A stretch of 64,000 bases of DNA, taken from positions 1,550,001 to 1,614,000 of the forward strand of contig NZ_CP087588.1 of NCBI RefSeq assembly GCF_020985305.1. The letters run 5' to 3'. The stretch is from Croceicoccus sp. Ery15. Lineage in GTDB: Bacteria; Pseudomonadota; Alphaproteobacteria; Sphingomonadales; Sphingomonadaceae. How positions within the stretch are numbered: the first letter of the stretch is position 1; each line of letters starts with the position of its first letter. Under the pieces are notes generated by a model. It was not told the origin of the DNA. It did not search any database and saw nothing but the letters and a program-made list of their open reading frames with translations. Shown here one piece after another: positions 36,494 through 46,648 of this stretch. The position numbers were made by a program, and so were the translations under genes.

Positions 36494-37870
36494 TTACTGA
36501 TACTGCGCTGCGCCCGTCGCGGCTGGGTCCAAAGACACCGGTTTGCGCGCCATCGGCTGCCATCGCCAATATGTCAGCGTGCGCCACACCCATTCCAGCG
36601 GGCCAAATCGGAAATGCCGCAGCCACAGCACGCTCCACACCATTTCGACGACCGCAATGGCCAGAACGATCAGGTAAAGCTGATAGCGTTCGAACATATT
36701 ATACAGGCCAAAACCAAAGCCATAGAACAGCAGCGTGCAGATCAGTGTCTGCGCGATATAATTGGTCAGCGCCATCTGACCCGCCGCCGCAAAGCCGCGC
36801 ATCAGCCATCGGCACAGCCCCAGCCTGATCACGCAAAGCACCAGCCCCAGATGGCCGAACACCATGGCAAGGCGGCTGAATTGATAGGTTCGCCCTGCCT
36901 CGGCCGATGCCAACGGCCCGTATTCGCCCGCTTGCAACAGGCCCAGCTCGTACAGGCCCAGCGGGATGCCGATGGCATAGCCCGCCCCCATCAGCGCGGC
37001 ATAGAACCGCGTGCTGCGCCCTGCTGTCAGAACGTCCGATTTCAGCAGCGCCATACCGATCAGCATGAACGGCATCATGTCGAACACCAGCCAAAAGGGC
37101 GCCTCTACCCATTGAAACTGATAGCTGAACGACAATTGCCCCGTCACCGCGTCGAGATAGGAACCGCTGTGCCAGCCGGTGAACATCGCGGTCGTTTCCT
37201 CGGTCGGGATCGCGAAGGACGATGCTTCCTGCCAGCCTTCCAGCGCCTCGGCCTGCTCCTCGTCGGGTGTCCCACCGCCATCGACAATCGCCTGCGCCGC
37301 GGCAGCCTTGTGCGACAGTTCCAGCGTGCCGTGATAGCGCATGTTCGACAGGCCCGCCGCGATCAGCAAGGCCGCGATCCCGATGGCGAATTGCCAGCGC
37401 GCCGGTATCTTGCGCAACGCGAACAGGAAAAACCCGCACAGTGCATAGGCAAACAGGATTTCGCCCGTCCACAAAAGCAATGTCCAATGAATGATCCCCG
37501 CCAGCAGCAGCCAGCTCATCCGGCGGAAGTGGATTTCGGCCGTCGCCAGCCCCGCGCCCGCCTTTTCCATCCGTTCGGTCATCAGCACGATGCCCGCGCC
37601 GAACAGCATGGAGAATATGCCGCGCATCGTTCCTTCGAAACCGACATTCATGATTTCGAACAGGCGCAGGTTCAGCCCCGTGCTGCCCCCGGCCGCCATC
37701 GGATTGCCATAGGCCTGCCAGATCAGCCCGAAGGCCGAGATATTCATCAGCAATATGCCGAACACCGCGATTCCGCGAAGAATGTCGAGTGAATCGATGC
37801 GGTCGGCTTTCGTAACGGGCGCGGCGTCAACCGGCGCGCTTACGCCTTCCGTCAGGACGGTAGCGGTCAT
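36494..37870 (-). CDS. DUF418-family membrane protein
   Basis: A 458-residue protein with about ten membrane segments and the DUF418 signatures RIDSLDILRGIAVFGILLMNI near the N-terminus and, in the C-terminal half, GQMALTNYIAQTLICTLLFYGFG and VWRTLTYWRWQPM. DUF418 proteins resemble membrane acyltransferase-like proteins, but their function is not defined. The ATG at 37870 (MTATVLTEG) was chosen over the frame start at 37897. It is upstream of the RND operon on the same strand, with 66 nt between; whether it belongs to the operon is unclear. Confidence 0.88.
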   Translation of the reverse strand: MTATVLTEGVSAPVDAAPVTKADRIDSLDILRGIAVFGILLMNISAFGLIWQAYGNPMAAGGSTGLNLRLFEIMNVGFEGTMRGIFSMLFGAGIVLMTERMEKAGAGLATAEIHFRRMSWLLLAGIIHWTLLLWTGEILFAYALCGFFLFALRKIPARWQFAIGIAALLIAAGLSNMRYHGTLELSHKAAAAQAIVDGGGTPDEEQAEALEGWQEASSFAIPTEETTAMFTGWHSGSYLDAVTGQLSFSYQFQWVEAPFWLVFDMMPFMLIGMALLKSDVLTAGRSTRFYAALMGAGYAIGIPLGLYELGLLQAGEYGPLASAEAGRTYQFSRLAMVFGHLGLVLCVIRLGLCRWLMRGFAAAGQMALTNYIAQTLICTLLFYGFGFGLYNMFERYQLYLIVLAIAVVEMVWSVLWLRHFRFGPLEWVWRTLTYWRWQPMARKPVSLDPAATGAAQYQ

Positions 37871-38037
37871 AAAGACCCCCTTCCCAGGGCAGCACATATG
37901 GCCGCGACCCGCATGTGTCGGCGCCGCCCCCGGTTACCGGCGCCCGAGTGGCAAACCGTAATACGGCCTGTCCCGATTGGCAATTGACGCCATATCGGGC
38001 CAATCGTCCCGAAAGAGCTTGCCGTAGAATCCCCTGA

Positions 38038-39162
38038 TTAATCCGCGCGTGTCTTGTGCACGCGGCGCACGACGGCGCGATGCTGCGTCCGCTCCAGCCA
38101 TTCCTCCACGCTCAGATTGCCTTCTTCCAGATCGGCCAGCACCGCCCCGCGCTCACCCATCGGGCGGTCGGGGCCGACGGTGGTATCGCAGCGGACCTGC
38201 CGCTCCATCTCGGCATTCAACAGCGCACCCAAAAGCACGCCATAGGCCGACAGGAACAGCCACATCAGGAACACCACAATGGCCGAAAGCGAGCCATAGG
38301 TGGCGTTATAATCGCTGACATAGGCGACATAGGCGGAAAATCCGAAAGAGATCATCAGCCAGACCATCGTCGCGCACAAAGCCCCAGGCGCCAGCCAGCG
38401 CCAGCGCGCAGGGCGGCGGTCGGGCGCGTAACGCATCACCACCGCAAAGCCGAGGCTGCCCAGCGATATCGCCGCAACCCACGCGACCGCCTTGAAGGTC
38501 AGCCCCATGCCCACGCCCAGAAACGCTTCTGAATGGCGTTGCAACCACGCGAACGCGCCCCCGCTGGCAACGCCGGTAATCGCGATGCCGATGGCCGCCA
38601 GCGTCAGCAGCAGACCGCGCAGGGTCAGCTTGATAAAGCCCCTGCTCTCATGCTCTTCATTGATGACGTTCAGTGCGCCGATAAAGCCATTCGCGGCGCG
38701 CATCGCGCCATAGATCGCGAAAAACAGCGCAATCGCAAGCGCCACGCCGGTCACGCCCTTGCTGGTGCTGACGGCGGCCATCATCTGCCGCTCGATCATG
38801 CTGGCGGCATCGGCGGGCAGCACTTCGACCAGGCTGAGCATCTGGCGTTCCACCGTCGATACATCGCCCACCAGACCATAGATCATGACCATCGCGGCCA
38901 GCATCGGGGTAATTGCCAGAAAGGTGAAAAATGCCACACCCGCGCCAAGAAGTGACAAATTATGGAAACCCCACATGGTATATACGCGTTTAGCGATCTG
39001 CAGCCATGCCGCGCGCGGCAGTTGCAAGGGGGATTTGGCCGCAGCGCCGGGCGCGTCTTCCTTTGAATTCTCCGGGGTGCCGCTTGCCGGTGCCACGGGA
39101 TCGACACGGTCGGCATTCGGGCCGTCCGTGCTGTCATAAGGGATTGTTTTGCCGGTATCCAA
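38038..39162 (-). CDS. YihY/BrkB-family membrane protein
   Basis: A protein of about 374 residues with six membrane spans and the BrkB-family hallmarks: HNLSLLGAGVAFFTFLAITPMLA at the start of the membrane domain, SGGAFAWLQRHSEAF, and LMWLFLSAYGVLLGALLNAEMERQ near the end. The function of the family is not settled. There is no ATG at the right place; candidates are TTG 39162 (GGAGAGG upstream; MDTGKTIPYDS) and GTG 39096. The TTG start overlaps the divergent TamA frame by 14 nt, so the true start is uncertain by up to 22 codons. Confidence 0.85.
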   Translation of the reverse strand: MDTGKTIPYDSTDGPNADRVDPVAPASGTPENSKEDAPGAAAKSPLQLPRAAWLQIAKRVYTMWGFHNLSLLGAGVAFFTFLAITPMLAAMVMIYGLVGDVSTVERQMLSLVEVLPADAASMIERQMMAAVSTSKGVTGVALAIALFFAIYGAMRAANGFIGALNVINEEHESRGFIKLTLRGLLLTLAAIGIAITGVASGGAFAWLQRHSEAFLGVGMGLTFKAVAWVAAISLGSLGFAVVMRYAPDRRPARWRWLAPGALCATMVWLMISFGFSAYVAYVSDYNATYGSLSAIVVFLMWLFLSAYGVLLGALLNAEMERQVRCDTTVGPDRPMGERGAVLADLEEGNLSVEEWLERTQHRAVVRRVHKTRAD

Positions 39163-41563
39163 TGCGTCTCGCCTCTCCAGCCTGCGGAACGGAGTTGATG
39201 TCCCCCTAACGGAGCATCGCGGATTTTGTGCCGGTGGAATTGCCGTTCCGGCCGCCAGATCGCGCCTGCTGACCGGCATTTCCGCGATGGCCGCCATGGG
39301 GAGCCTGCTCGCCTTCAGCATGCCTGCTGCGGCGCAGGATGCAACCGGCGATGATTTCCCTGCCCCTCCCCCCGGCATCACCCTGCCAGTGGTTGAACCC
39401 GTCATCAGCGACGAGGAATTCGACAGCACCGTGCCCGCTCTGGACAGCGACGATCCGGCCATGGACGCCCCGCTGGAATCGATCGAGGCGTTCGAGCGCC
39501 GCATCGCCGCCGAACAGGGTGACGAGGCGCAGATTCCCCCCCAGACCACAGAAGGCCCCCAGACCACAGAGGGACAGGCCGCCCCGCTGGACGATCCCGC
39601 GCTGGCCGATGGCGATACGGTCGAGGAAATCGGCGATGCCCCCGTGCGCGACAGCGAACTGGCAGCCCCGCTCCCTCCGCTTGAGACATTCGACATCGAA
39701 CCGGTCGAACTGGCCGAAGAAGCGCCATCGGCGGACGAGCCGGTCGAGATCACCTATGGCATACAGATCAACGGGCTGGAGGACGCCGACAGCGAAACCG
39801 ATACCGACATGGAGGGCATGTTCAACGGCCTCGCGTCGCTACGCGAAGACGGGCGCAAGGCGGCGAATATGGCGCAGGTTTCCGCGCGGCTGACCGAGGA
39901 TAGCGCCCTGCTGCAACAGATCCTCAATTCCGAAGGGTGGTATTCGGCAGAAGTGACTACACGGCTCGACCGCGACGATGCGGGCGTGACCGCCGTGCTC
40001 GACGTTGCCGCGGGGCAGCGGTTCAACTTCTCCGACATCGTGATAGACGCTCCGCCAGTGGTGCCCGAAACGCTGCTGGCCGATAATTTCCCGCTGCAAA
40101 CCGGTGAACCCATCGTCGCCGCCCGCGTCCAGGGGGCAGAGGCAGGTCTGGCCGTCGCGCTGCCGCAGAACGGCTATCCCTTTGCCAACATCGGCCAGCG
40201 CGATATCTTGCTCGACCAGTATGAAGGCACGGGGCTTTACACCCTGCCCGTCGATCCCGGTCCGCGCACGGCGTTCGGCGGGATCGAAACGACGGGCAAC
40301 CTTGCCTTCGATGCCGATCACGTCGCCACGCTGGCGCGTTTCGAACAGGGTGAACTCTACAACAGCGACGATGTCGACGATCTGCGCAAGGCACTGGTCG
40401 CGACCGGCCTGTTCAATACCGTTTCGGTCACCGCCCAACCTGCCGGCGAAGATGCGGGCACGGTCGAAGGGCCCGATGGCAACGTAGCCCCCGCGCAATA
40501 TGCCACGATCCTTGTCGAACAGGACGCCGGCCCTGCCCGCACCATCGCGGGCGGCGCGGGTTACGGCACCGATCAGGGCATTCGCGTGCAAGGCAGCTGG
40601 ACCCATCGCAACATGTTCCCGCCCGAAGGCGCGCTGTCGTTCAATGCCATACTCGGCACCAGCGAACAGGGCGTGGGCGCCAGTTTCCGCCGGTCGAACG
40701 CGGGGCAGCGCGACCGGACCTTTGCGCTGACCGCGGACCTCAACCATTCCGACTACGACGCGTTCGAGGCGTTCACCGGCAGGCTGGGCATCAACTGGAG
40801 CTATGGCTCCACCCCGCTGTGGCAAAAACGGCTGAGCTATGCCTATGGCGCGCAGATCATCGGCACGGTCGAGGAATCGTGGGACCCCGATCTGGGCGAG
40901 CGTGTGCAGCGCACCTATTTCATCGGCGGGCTGACGGGGCAATTGGGCCTCGACACGACCAACGACCTGCTCGACGCGACGCGCGGTTTCCGGCTGACCA
41001 CGCTGATCGAACCCGAAGGTTCGCTGCAAGGCAGCTTTACCCCCTATGTCCGCGCGCGGATCGACGGTTCGGCCTATTTCCCCGCCACCGATTCCATCGT
41101 GCTGGCCGGTCGCATCGCGCTGGGATCGATACAGGGTATCGCGCGCGGCGATCTGGCCCCTTCGCGGCGGTTCTATTCGGGCGGCGGCGGTTCGGTGCGC
41201 GGCTTCGGCTATCAGCAACTGGGCCCGCGTTCGCAGGAACCCAATCCCGATTACGATCCGACCGATCCCGATAATGACGAGGACGAGTTCGATTATTATC
41301 CCATCGGCGGGCGCAGCATGAACGAGGCTTCGGCCGAAGTCCGCTATCGCTGGGGCAATTTCGGCGTGGTCGGCTTTGTCGATGCCGGACAGGTTTACGA
41401 GGAAACCATGCCGCAGTTTTCCGATATCCGTTACGGCGTCGGTATCGGGGGGCGATATTACACCAATTTCGGGCCGATGCGGCTGGACGTCGCCATGCCG
41501 CTGAACCGGCGCGAGGGCGAGAGCAGGTTCGGCCTCTATCTCTCGATCGGACAGGCGTTCTGA
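39149..41563 (+). CDS. tamA: TamA-like outer-membrane assembly protein (BamA/Omp85 family)
   Basis: Omp85-family protein pairing with TamB. After an unusually long N-terminus the signal peptide ends at about residue 63 (SLLAFSMPAAAQ). Then comes an acidic Pro-rich segment (about 64-215), POTRA-type domains (about 215-440) and a C-terminal D15 beta-barrel with GGGSVRGFGYQQLGPR (VRGF motif). It ends FGLYLSIGQAF. TTG 39149 has AAGGGA 5 nt upstream and gives 804 residues; ATG 39287 is the next in-frame ATG but makes a weak signal. A tandem 18-nt repeat encodes PQTTEG twice. Its TGA overlaps the tamB start by 1 nt. Confidence 0.88.
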   Translation: MPVSNASRLSSLRNGVDVPLTEHRGFCAGGIAVPAARSRLLTGISAMAAMGSLLAFSMPAAAQDATGDDFPAPPPGITLPVVEPVISDEEFDSTVPALDSDDPAMDAPLESIEAFERRIAAEQGDEAQIPPQTTEGPQTTEGQAAPLDDPALADGDTVEEIGDAPVRDSELAAPLPPLETFDIEPVELAEEAPSADEPVEITYGIQINGLEDADSETDTDMEGMFNGLASLREDGRKAANMAQVSARLTEDSALLQQILNSEGWYSAEVTTRLDRDDAGVTAVLDVAAGQRFNFSDIVIDAPPVVPETLLADNFPLQTGEPIVAARVQGAEAGLAVALPQNGYPFANIGQRDILLDQYEGTGLYTLPVDPGPRTAFGGIETTGNLAFDADHVATLARFEQGELYNSDDVDDLRKALVATGLFNTVSVTAQPAGEDAGTVEGPDGNVAPAQYATILVEQDAGPARTIAGGAGYGTDQGIRVQGSWTHRNMFPPEGALSFNAILGTSEQGVGASFRRSNAGQRDRTFALTADLNHSDYDAFEAFTGRLGINWSYGSTPLWQKRLSYAYGAQIIGTVEESWDPDLGERVQRTYFIGGLTGQLGLDTTNDLLDATRGFRLTTLIEPEGSLQGSFTPYVRARIDGSAYFPATDSIVLAGRIALGSIQGIARGDLAPSRRFYSGGGGSVRGFGYQQLGPRSQEPNPDYDPTDPDNDEDEFDYYPIGGRSMNEASAEVRYRWGNFGVVGFVDAGQVYEETMPQFSDIRYGVGIGGRYYTNFGPMRLDVAMPLNRREGESRFGLYLSIGQAF
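39540..39575 (+). repeat. 18-nt tandem duplication inside tamA
   Basis: Two adjacent 18-nt units (39540-39557 and 39558-39575) share 16 of 18 bases and begin CCCAGACCACAGA. They encode the two PQTTEG repeats in the acidic linker of the TamA-like protein, a recent in-frame duplication. Confidence 0.75.
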
Positions 41564-44500
41564 TGGCGGAGGAAGCGACCCCGATGACCGAAACCACGCC
41601 CGAGACGATCCCAACCGGCCATCGCGGGCGGCGCATTGCGAAATGGGCGGCGATCGCGGTGGCGGCGCTGGTCGCACTGGTCGCGGCCCTGCTGCTGCTG
41701 ATCAATACCGGCCCGGGCAAGCGTTTCCTGATCGGCCAGCTGGAAGCGATGGAATTCGAAAGCGGGATGGAGATCGGCATCGGCGCGATCGACGGATCGC
41801 TCTATGGCGCGATGGTGGTGCGCGATCTGGAATTGCGCGACCCCAAGGGCGTGTTCCTGACGTCCCCCGAAATCGCGGTCGACTGGCGCCCGTTTCACTT
41901 CATCGGCAATCATGTCGATGTCCGCTCGCTGACCAGCCCGCTCGTAACCTTGCAGCGACTGCCCGAATTCAACGAAACCCCGACCAGCAACGAACCGCTG
42001 CTGCCCGACCTCGATATCGATGTGAACGAATTGCGCGTCGAGCGTTTCGTGGCCGAGGCGCCCGTCGCGGGCGAACGCCGCGTGGTCGGCATGGCGGGCA
42101 ATGTGCATATCGCCGATGGCCGCGCGCAGGTGAAATTCGATGCCGACACAATGCGCGAGGCCGGATCGAACGCGCCGGGTGGCGACCGGCTGGCGTTGCT
42201 GCTGGACGCAGTGCCCGAACAGAACCGGCTGGATTTCGACCTGACGCTGGACGCGCCCGGTGACGGGGTGATCGCGGCCATGGCGGGCCTGACCGAGCCA
42301 TTGGCCGTGCGTGCGGGCGGCGAAGGCGATTGGCAAAGCTGGACCGGAAAGCTCGACGCCGATCTGGCGGGCAGCGAATTCGCGCGGCTTGGCATCACGG
42401 CGCGCGACGGCACGTTCGCGGTCGAGGGGCCCACCCGCATCGCCCGCCTGTTCGATGGGCCGACCGCCGCCCTGCTGGGGCCGGTCATGTTCATCGACCT
42501 AACCGCCGACTTGCAGGACCGCCGCGCGCAATTGTCGGGCGGCGTGGGCAGCGACGCATTCCGGCTGGATACCGATGGCGGGATCGACCTGTCGGACAAT
42601 CGTTTCGACGGGCTGAACCTGCAATTCGTGCTGTTCAAGCCATCCGCCCTTGCCGAAAATCTGTCTGGGCGCGGCATGAATGCAAAGCTGGCTCTGGACG
42701 GCGCGTTCGCTGCCCCTGCCGTCGATTACGACATCACCGCGGCCCAAATCGCGATGAACGACATGGGGGTCGAGAATTTCGTCGCCAGCGGCGCGGCGCG
42801 CGTGGATGCGGACCAGATCCTGATCCCCGTCAGCGCCAGCGTAGGCCGGATTACCGGCGTCGACACGGTCGCAGGCGGAAAGCTGGAGAATGTCCGCCTG
42901 GCAGGCGATATCGCGATCGAGGGCACGCGCATCCTGTCGGACAATATGATGATCCGGTCGGACAGGCTGAATGCCGATCTGACGCTGCTGGCCGATACGT
43001 CCACCGGCATCTATACCGGTGCGATCGACGGGCGGCTCGACGATTACCGCATCGAAAGCGTCGGCATTTTCGACATCAACACCGACATGGACCTGACGAC
43101 CGACCGCGACGGCAGCTATGCGCTGGCAGGGCGCGTGGGCGTGCGGTCGCAGCGGATCGACAATGAAAGCCTTGCCGGTTTTCTGGGCGGACAGGCCGTG
43201 GCGGGCGCCGACATACGCTATGGCGGCGACGGAACGCTGCGGTTCCGCAATCTGCAATTGCAGGCACCCGCCGCACAGATCAGGGGCGGCTATGGCTCAT
43301 ATTCTCCCGACGGGAAGATCGCGCTGAATGCCGATGCGACGACCGATGCCTATGGCGCGGTGGGCGTGCGCGTGGCGGGCACGATCAGCGATCCCGACGC
43401 GCGCATCACGGCTGAACGGCCCGGACTTGGCATCGGCCTTGCCAATCTGAACGCGCGGGTTACCGGCGCACGGGTTAATGGCGCAGGGAGCGGCTATCGC
43501 CTCGTCGCCGATGGCGATACCGATTACGGCCCGCTGACCGCCGATGTGGTGCTGGGCGTGGGCGACGTGACCACGCTGGACATTACGCGCGCCGATCTGG
43601 GCGGGATCGGGTTTGCCGGATCGCTGCGCCAGACCCCTTCCGGCCCCTTTGCGGGACAGTTGACGGCCAATGGGCAGGGGCTGGGCGGCGTGGTCCGCCT
43701 GTCGGCAGCGGGAGAATATCAACAGGCGCTGATCAACCTGCGCGCAAAGGATACGCAGCTTCCCGGCCCCGGCAATTTCGCGGTGGGATCGGCCATCGTG
43801 GATGCGCGGGTCGTGCTGTACGACCAGCCACTGGTAAAGGCCGATGCCCAGCTTTCAGGCTTTACCTATGGCACCACGCGGCTGGCCGCGGGGCGGGTCA
43901 AGGTCGATTACCGCGACGGACGCGGCAATGCGCAACTGCTGGCCGAAGGGGTCGCCGGCGTGCCGTTCAGGCTATCGGCAAATGCCGATCTGCAACCCGA
44001 AATGTGGCGCATTGCCGCCAAAGGGCGCGCACGCGGGATCGATTTCGCAACCGCCAGCCCGCTGCGCATCGTGCCCGGTAAGGCCAGCTATGAACTGTTG
44101 CCCGGCAAGATCGATGTCGGTGGCGGCCATATCCAACTGGCGGGCGAATATGGCACCGGCATGAAACTGCAAAGCCGGATGGAAGGGATCGACATATCGC
44201 TTGCCAATGCATTCTCCCCCGCATTGGGCGTAGGCGGCAAGGCCAGCGGCAGTTTCGATTTCCAGCAAGCATCAAGCGGCGCATTCCCGCGGGCCGATGC
44301 GCGCATGCGGATCGACGGTTTCACCCGCACGACCGCCGCCGCCGTCAGCCAGCCGGTCGATATCAATTTTGTCGGCAAGCTGCTGCCCGACGGGGGAGAG
44401 GCACGCGCCGTCCTGCGCAGCCGTGGCACGGTGATCGGCCGCCTCGTCACCTCGCTTCGCCCGCTGCCCCCAGGTTCGGGAGATTGGGTCACACGGCTGA

Positions 44501-45816
44501 TGTCGGCTCCGCTGGGCGGCGGTTTCCGGTATAACGGCCCCGCGACTACGCTGTTCTCCTTCGCGGGCATGGCGGACCAGACGCTGACCGGACCTATCGC
44601 AGTCGCGGCCGATTTCTCGGGCCGGGTCAGCCAGCCGCAACTGGCAGGCATCGTGCGCGGCAAGGATCTGGTCTATGAAAACCACACCTATGGCACGCGC
44701 CTGTCGCGCATGGCCCTCAACGGACGGTTCACCGGCAGCCGGTTCGAGATCGAGAGCTTTAACGCGCGCGCGGGTGACGGGACGGTTTCGGCCAAGGGCT
44801 TTGTCAGCCTGGCCGAGGCAGAGGGCTATCCCATGGATATCGCGGTCGACATGGACCGCGCGCAACTGGCCGATAGCAATGCGCTGGCCGCGACGGCCAC
44901 GGGCAATATCGCGCTGACCAAGCAGGCGGGGCAATCCGCGCTGCTGGCGGGTACGATCCGCCTGCCCGAAACGCGTTACCAGATCGTCACGCAGGCCGCT
45001 GCCGAGGTGCCCACGTTAAAGGGCGTGCGTTTCAAACCACCGCGTGGTCCGGTGCGGATCACCGGCGACGAACCTGCCGAACCGCAGCCGGGCATGTTCG
45101 ATCTGGTGCGTCTGGACCTGTCGGTGAAAGCGCCCGAAAAGCTGTATGTCTCGGGCATGGGGCTGGAGAGCGAGTGGAGCGCCGATCTGAAGCTGTCGGG
45201 CACCAGCGCGGCCCCGCGCCTTGCCGGTAGTGTCGAGCTGGTGCGCGGCACATTGGGCTTTGCGGGCCGGTCGTTCGAGCTGGAGAACGGGGACATCGAC
45301 TTTACCGGCGGCACCACGATCGACCCGACGATCGACATCGCCGCCAGCGACGAGATCGAGGATGTGACCGTGCGCGTGAACGTTACCGGCCGCGCCTATG
45401 ATCCGCAGATCGCGTTCAGCAGCACGCCCGGCCTGCCGCAGGACGAGATCGTGTCGCGCATCCTGTTCGGAAGCTCGGTCGGGAACCTGTCGACCATACA
45501 GGCCGTGCAACTGGCCGCCTCGCTCAATTCGCTGCGCGGCGGGGGTGGCGGGCTGAACCCGCTGGGCACATTGCGGTCGGCCACCGGCGTTGATCGTCTG
45601 CGAATTCTGGGCGGCGACGACGATACCGGCCGCGGCACCGCGCTGGCGGCGGGGCAGTATTTGACCGACGACATCTATGTCGAGCTGATCACCGACGCAC
45701 GCGGCTTTACCGCGACCCAGCTGGAAGTGGCGCTGACCCCTGCCCTGTCGGTGCTGAGCCAGGCAGGCGGATCGTCGGCGGTCGATGTGTCGGTGCAATA
45801 TCGAAAGGATTACTGA
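41563..45816 (+). CDS. tamB: translocation and assembly module protein TamB
   Basis: A 1417-residue inner-membrane-anchored periplasmic protein that spans the envelope and works with TamA in outer-membrane protein insertion and lipid transport. It has one N-terminal membrane span (about residues 26-48, IAKWAAIAVAALVALVAALLLLI), a very long beta-rich region of repeated strands, and a C-terminal DUF490/TamB domain with SLAEAEGYPMDIAVDMDRAQLADS and DPTIDIAASDEIEDVTVRVNVTGRA then GLPQDEIVSRILFG. Length fits the family. The ATG overlaps the tamA stop (ATGA-like), and its stop overlaps the next small lipoprotein gene. Confidence 0.93.
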   Translation: MAEEATPMTETTPETIPTGHRGRRIAKWAAIAVAALVALVAALLLLINTGPGKRFLIGQLEAMEFESGMEIGIGAIDGSLYGAMVVRDLELRDPKGVFLTSPEIAVDWRPFHFIGNHVDVRSLTSPLVTLQRLPEFNETPTSNEPLLPDLDIDVNELRVERFVAEAPVAGERRVVGMAGNVHIADGRAQVKFDADTMREAGSNAPGGDRLALLLDAVPEQNRLDFDLTLDAPGDGVIAAMAGLTEPLAVRAGGEGDWQSWTGKLDADLAGSEFARLGITARDGTFAVEGPTRIARLFDGPTAALLGPVMFIDLTADLQDRRAQLSGGVGSDAFRLDTDGGIDLSDNRFDGLNLQFVLFKPSALAENLSGRGMNAKLALDGAFAAPAVDYDITAAQIAMNDMGVENFVASGAARVDADQILIPVSASVGRITGVDTVAGGKLENVRLAGDIAIEGTRILSDNMMIRSDRLNADLTLLADTSTGIYTGAIDGRLDDYRIESVGIFDINTDMDLTTDRDGSYALAGRVGVRSQRIDNESLAGFLGGQAVAGADIRYGGDGTLRFRNLQLQAPAAQIRGGYGSYSPDGKIALNADATTDAYGAVGVRVAGTISDPDARITAERPGLGIGLANLNARVTGARVNGAGSGYRLVADGDTDYGPLTADVVLGVGDVTTLDITRADLGGIGFAGSLRQTPSGPFAGQLTANGQGLGGVVRLSAAGEYQQALINLRAKDTQLPGPGNFAVGSAIVDARVVLYDQPLVKADAQLSGFTYGTTRLAAGRVKVDYRDGRGNAQLLAEGVAGVPFRLSANADLQPEMWRIAAKGRARGIDFATASPLRIVPGKASYELLPGKIDVGGGHIQLAGEYGTGMKLQSRMEGIDISLANAFSPALGVGGKASGSFDFQQASSGAFPRADARMRIDGFTRTTAAAVSQPVDINFVGKLLPDGGEARAVLRSRGTVIGRLVTSLRPLPPGSGDWVTRLMSAPLGGGFRYNGPATTLFSFAGMADQTLTGPIAVAADFSGRVSQPQLAGIVRGKDLVYENHTYGTRLSRMALNGRFTGSRFEIESFNARAGDGTVSAKGFVSLAEAEGYPMDIAVDMDRAQLADSNALAATATGNIALTKQAGQSALLAGTIRLPETRYQIVTQAAAEVPTLKGVRFKPPRGPVRITGDEPAEPQPGMFDLVRLDLSVKAPEKLYVSGMGLESEWSADLKLSGTSAAPRLAGSVELVRGTLGFAGRSFELENGDIDFTGGTTIDPTIDIAASDEIEDVTVRVNVTGRAYDPQIAFSSTPGLPQDEIVSRILFGSSVGNLSTIQAVQLAASLNSLRGGGGGLNPLGTLRSATGVDRLRILGGDDDTGRGTALAAGQYLTDDIYVELITDARGFTATQLEVALTPALSVLSQAGGSSAVDVSVQYRKDY

Positions 45817-46010
45817 TGCGCGCCGCTGCCTGCATCGCCCTGCTGGCCCTGTGCGCCTGTAGCGCGGAGCCCGACTTCGACGAACGCTTCGAAAAGGCCG
45901 ACGCCGAAACGCGACAGCTGGCGCAGGAGATCGACGGCCAGTTGGAGGCGTCGCCCGTGGAACCGGTCGGGGACGCGGAGGCGGCGCAATCCGGCCGAGG
46001 CTTGCGGTAA
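45816..46010 (+). CDS. small predicted lipoprotein
   Basis: A 64-residue frame starting at the ATG that overlaps the tamB TGA (ATGA). The first 15 residues form a lipoprotein signal (MRAAACIALLALCAC, lipobox LCAC) and the mature 50 residues are mostly acidic and helical (DFDERFEKADAETRQLAQEIDG). I recognise no family. Coupling to tamA/tamB suggests an envelope-assembly partner, but no function can be claimed. Confidence 0.72.
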   Translation: MRAAACIALLALCACSAEPDFDERFEKADAETRQLAQEIDGQLEASPVEPVGDAEAAQSGRGLR

Positions 46011-46112
46011 AGCACACTGGCGGACAACAATTCCGGTCCCGGCAATCTAGACTGAGCTTGCCAAATCCGCCTGCACCCGTAAGCTTTCACAATGGATCCG
46101 GCAGGTCACAAA

Positions 46113-46493
46113 ATGCGGCGATCAGCTTACGACCAGCCCCCCGCCAAACGGGGGCTGTTGCTGGGCCTGTGGTTGATGGTCGCGGTGGTCGTGCTATCGG
46201 CCCTGCCGACGCAGGCGCAGCCGCGCAGCCGGATTGTCGGATCGGCATTCGACCCCGGTTCGGTGTCGGTCCTCGTCAAGACGCGCGACGAACATCCTGC
46301 CGCCAGATCCGAACAAAGGCGCAAGCAGGATCCCGATACGTCATCGGGTGCAGCGGTCCCCGTATCGTCGCGATCCGCAGCCCGGCCTTTTGCAGCGGGT
46401 CCGGTTCTCCATGAGATTGCCGCCGCAGCGCCGCCGCATACACCGCGCCTGACGGCCAATGCGCCGCGGGCACCGCCTTTCCGCAAAGCCTGA
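46113..46493 (+). CDS. hypothetical protein with N-terminal membrane/signal segment
   Basis: A frame of 126 residues from ATG 46113 (133 from ATG 46092). It begins with a basic stretch, then GLLLGLWLMVAVVVLSALPTQAQ, a signal peptide or anchor. The rest is low in hydrophobic residues and rich in Pro, Ala and Arg, with no recognised motif and probably unstructured. Codon choice looks like the region in general. It may be a real small exported protein, but the C-terminal composition resembles an out-of-frame translation, so confidence is modest. Confidence 0.5.
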   Translation: MRRSAYDQPPAKRGLLLGLWLMVAVVVLSALPTQAQPRSRIVGSAFDPGSVSVLVKTRDEHPAARSEQRRKQDPDTSSGAAVPVSSRSAARPFAAGPVLHEIAAAAPPHTPRLTANAPRAPPFRKA

Positions 46494-46648
46494 TACCGGC
46501 AAGACTGCACCGTCCTGCCGGATAGTCGCGCGCGGCCCGTTCCGGCCCCCGCGATGGCCCCCTTATATCCGCCGCACACTGTCCAAGGGGTTCGACGCCC
46601 CCTTACGGCAGTGGCGGCACCCCGTCTCCTATCTGGCAGGAGATTACA

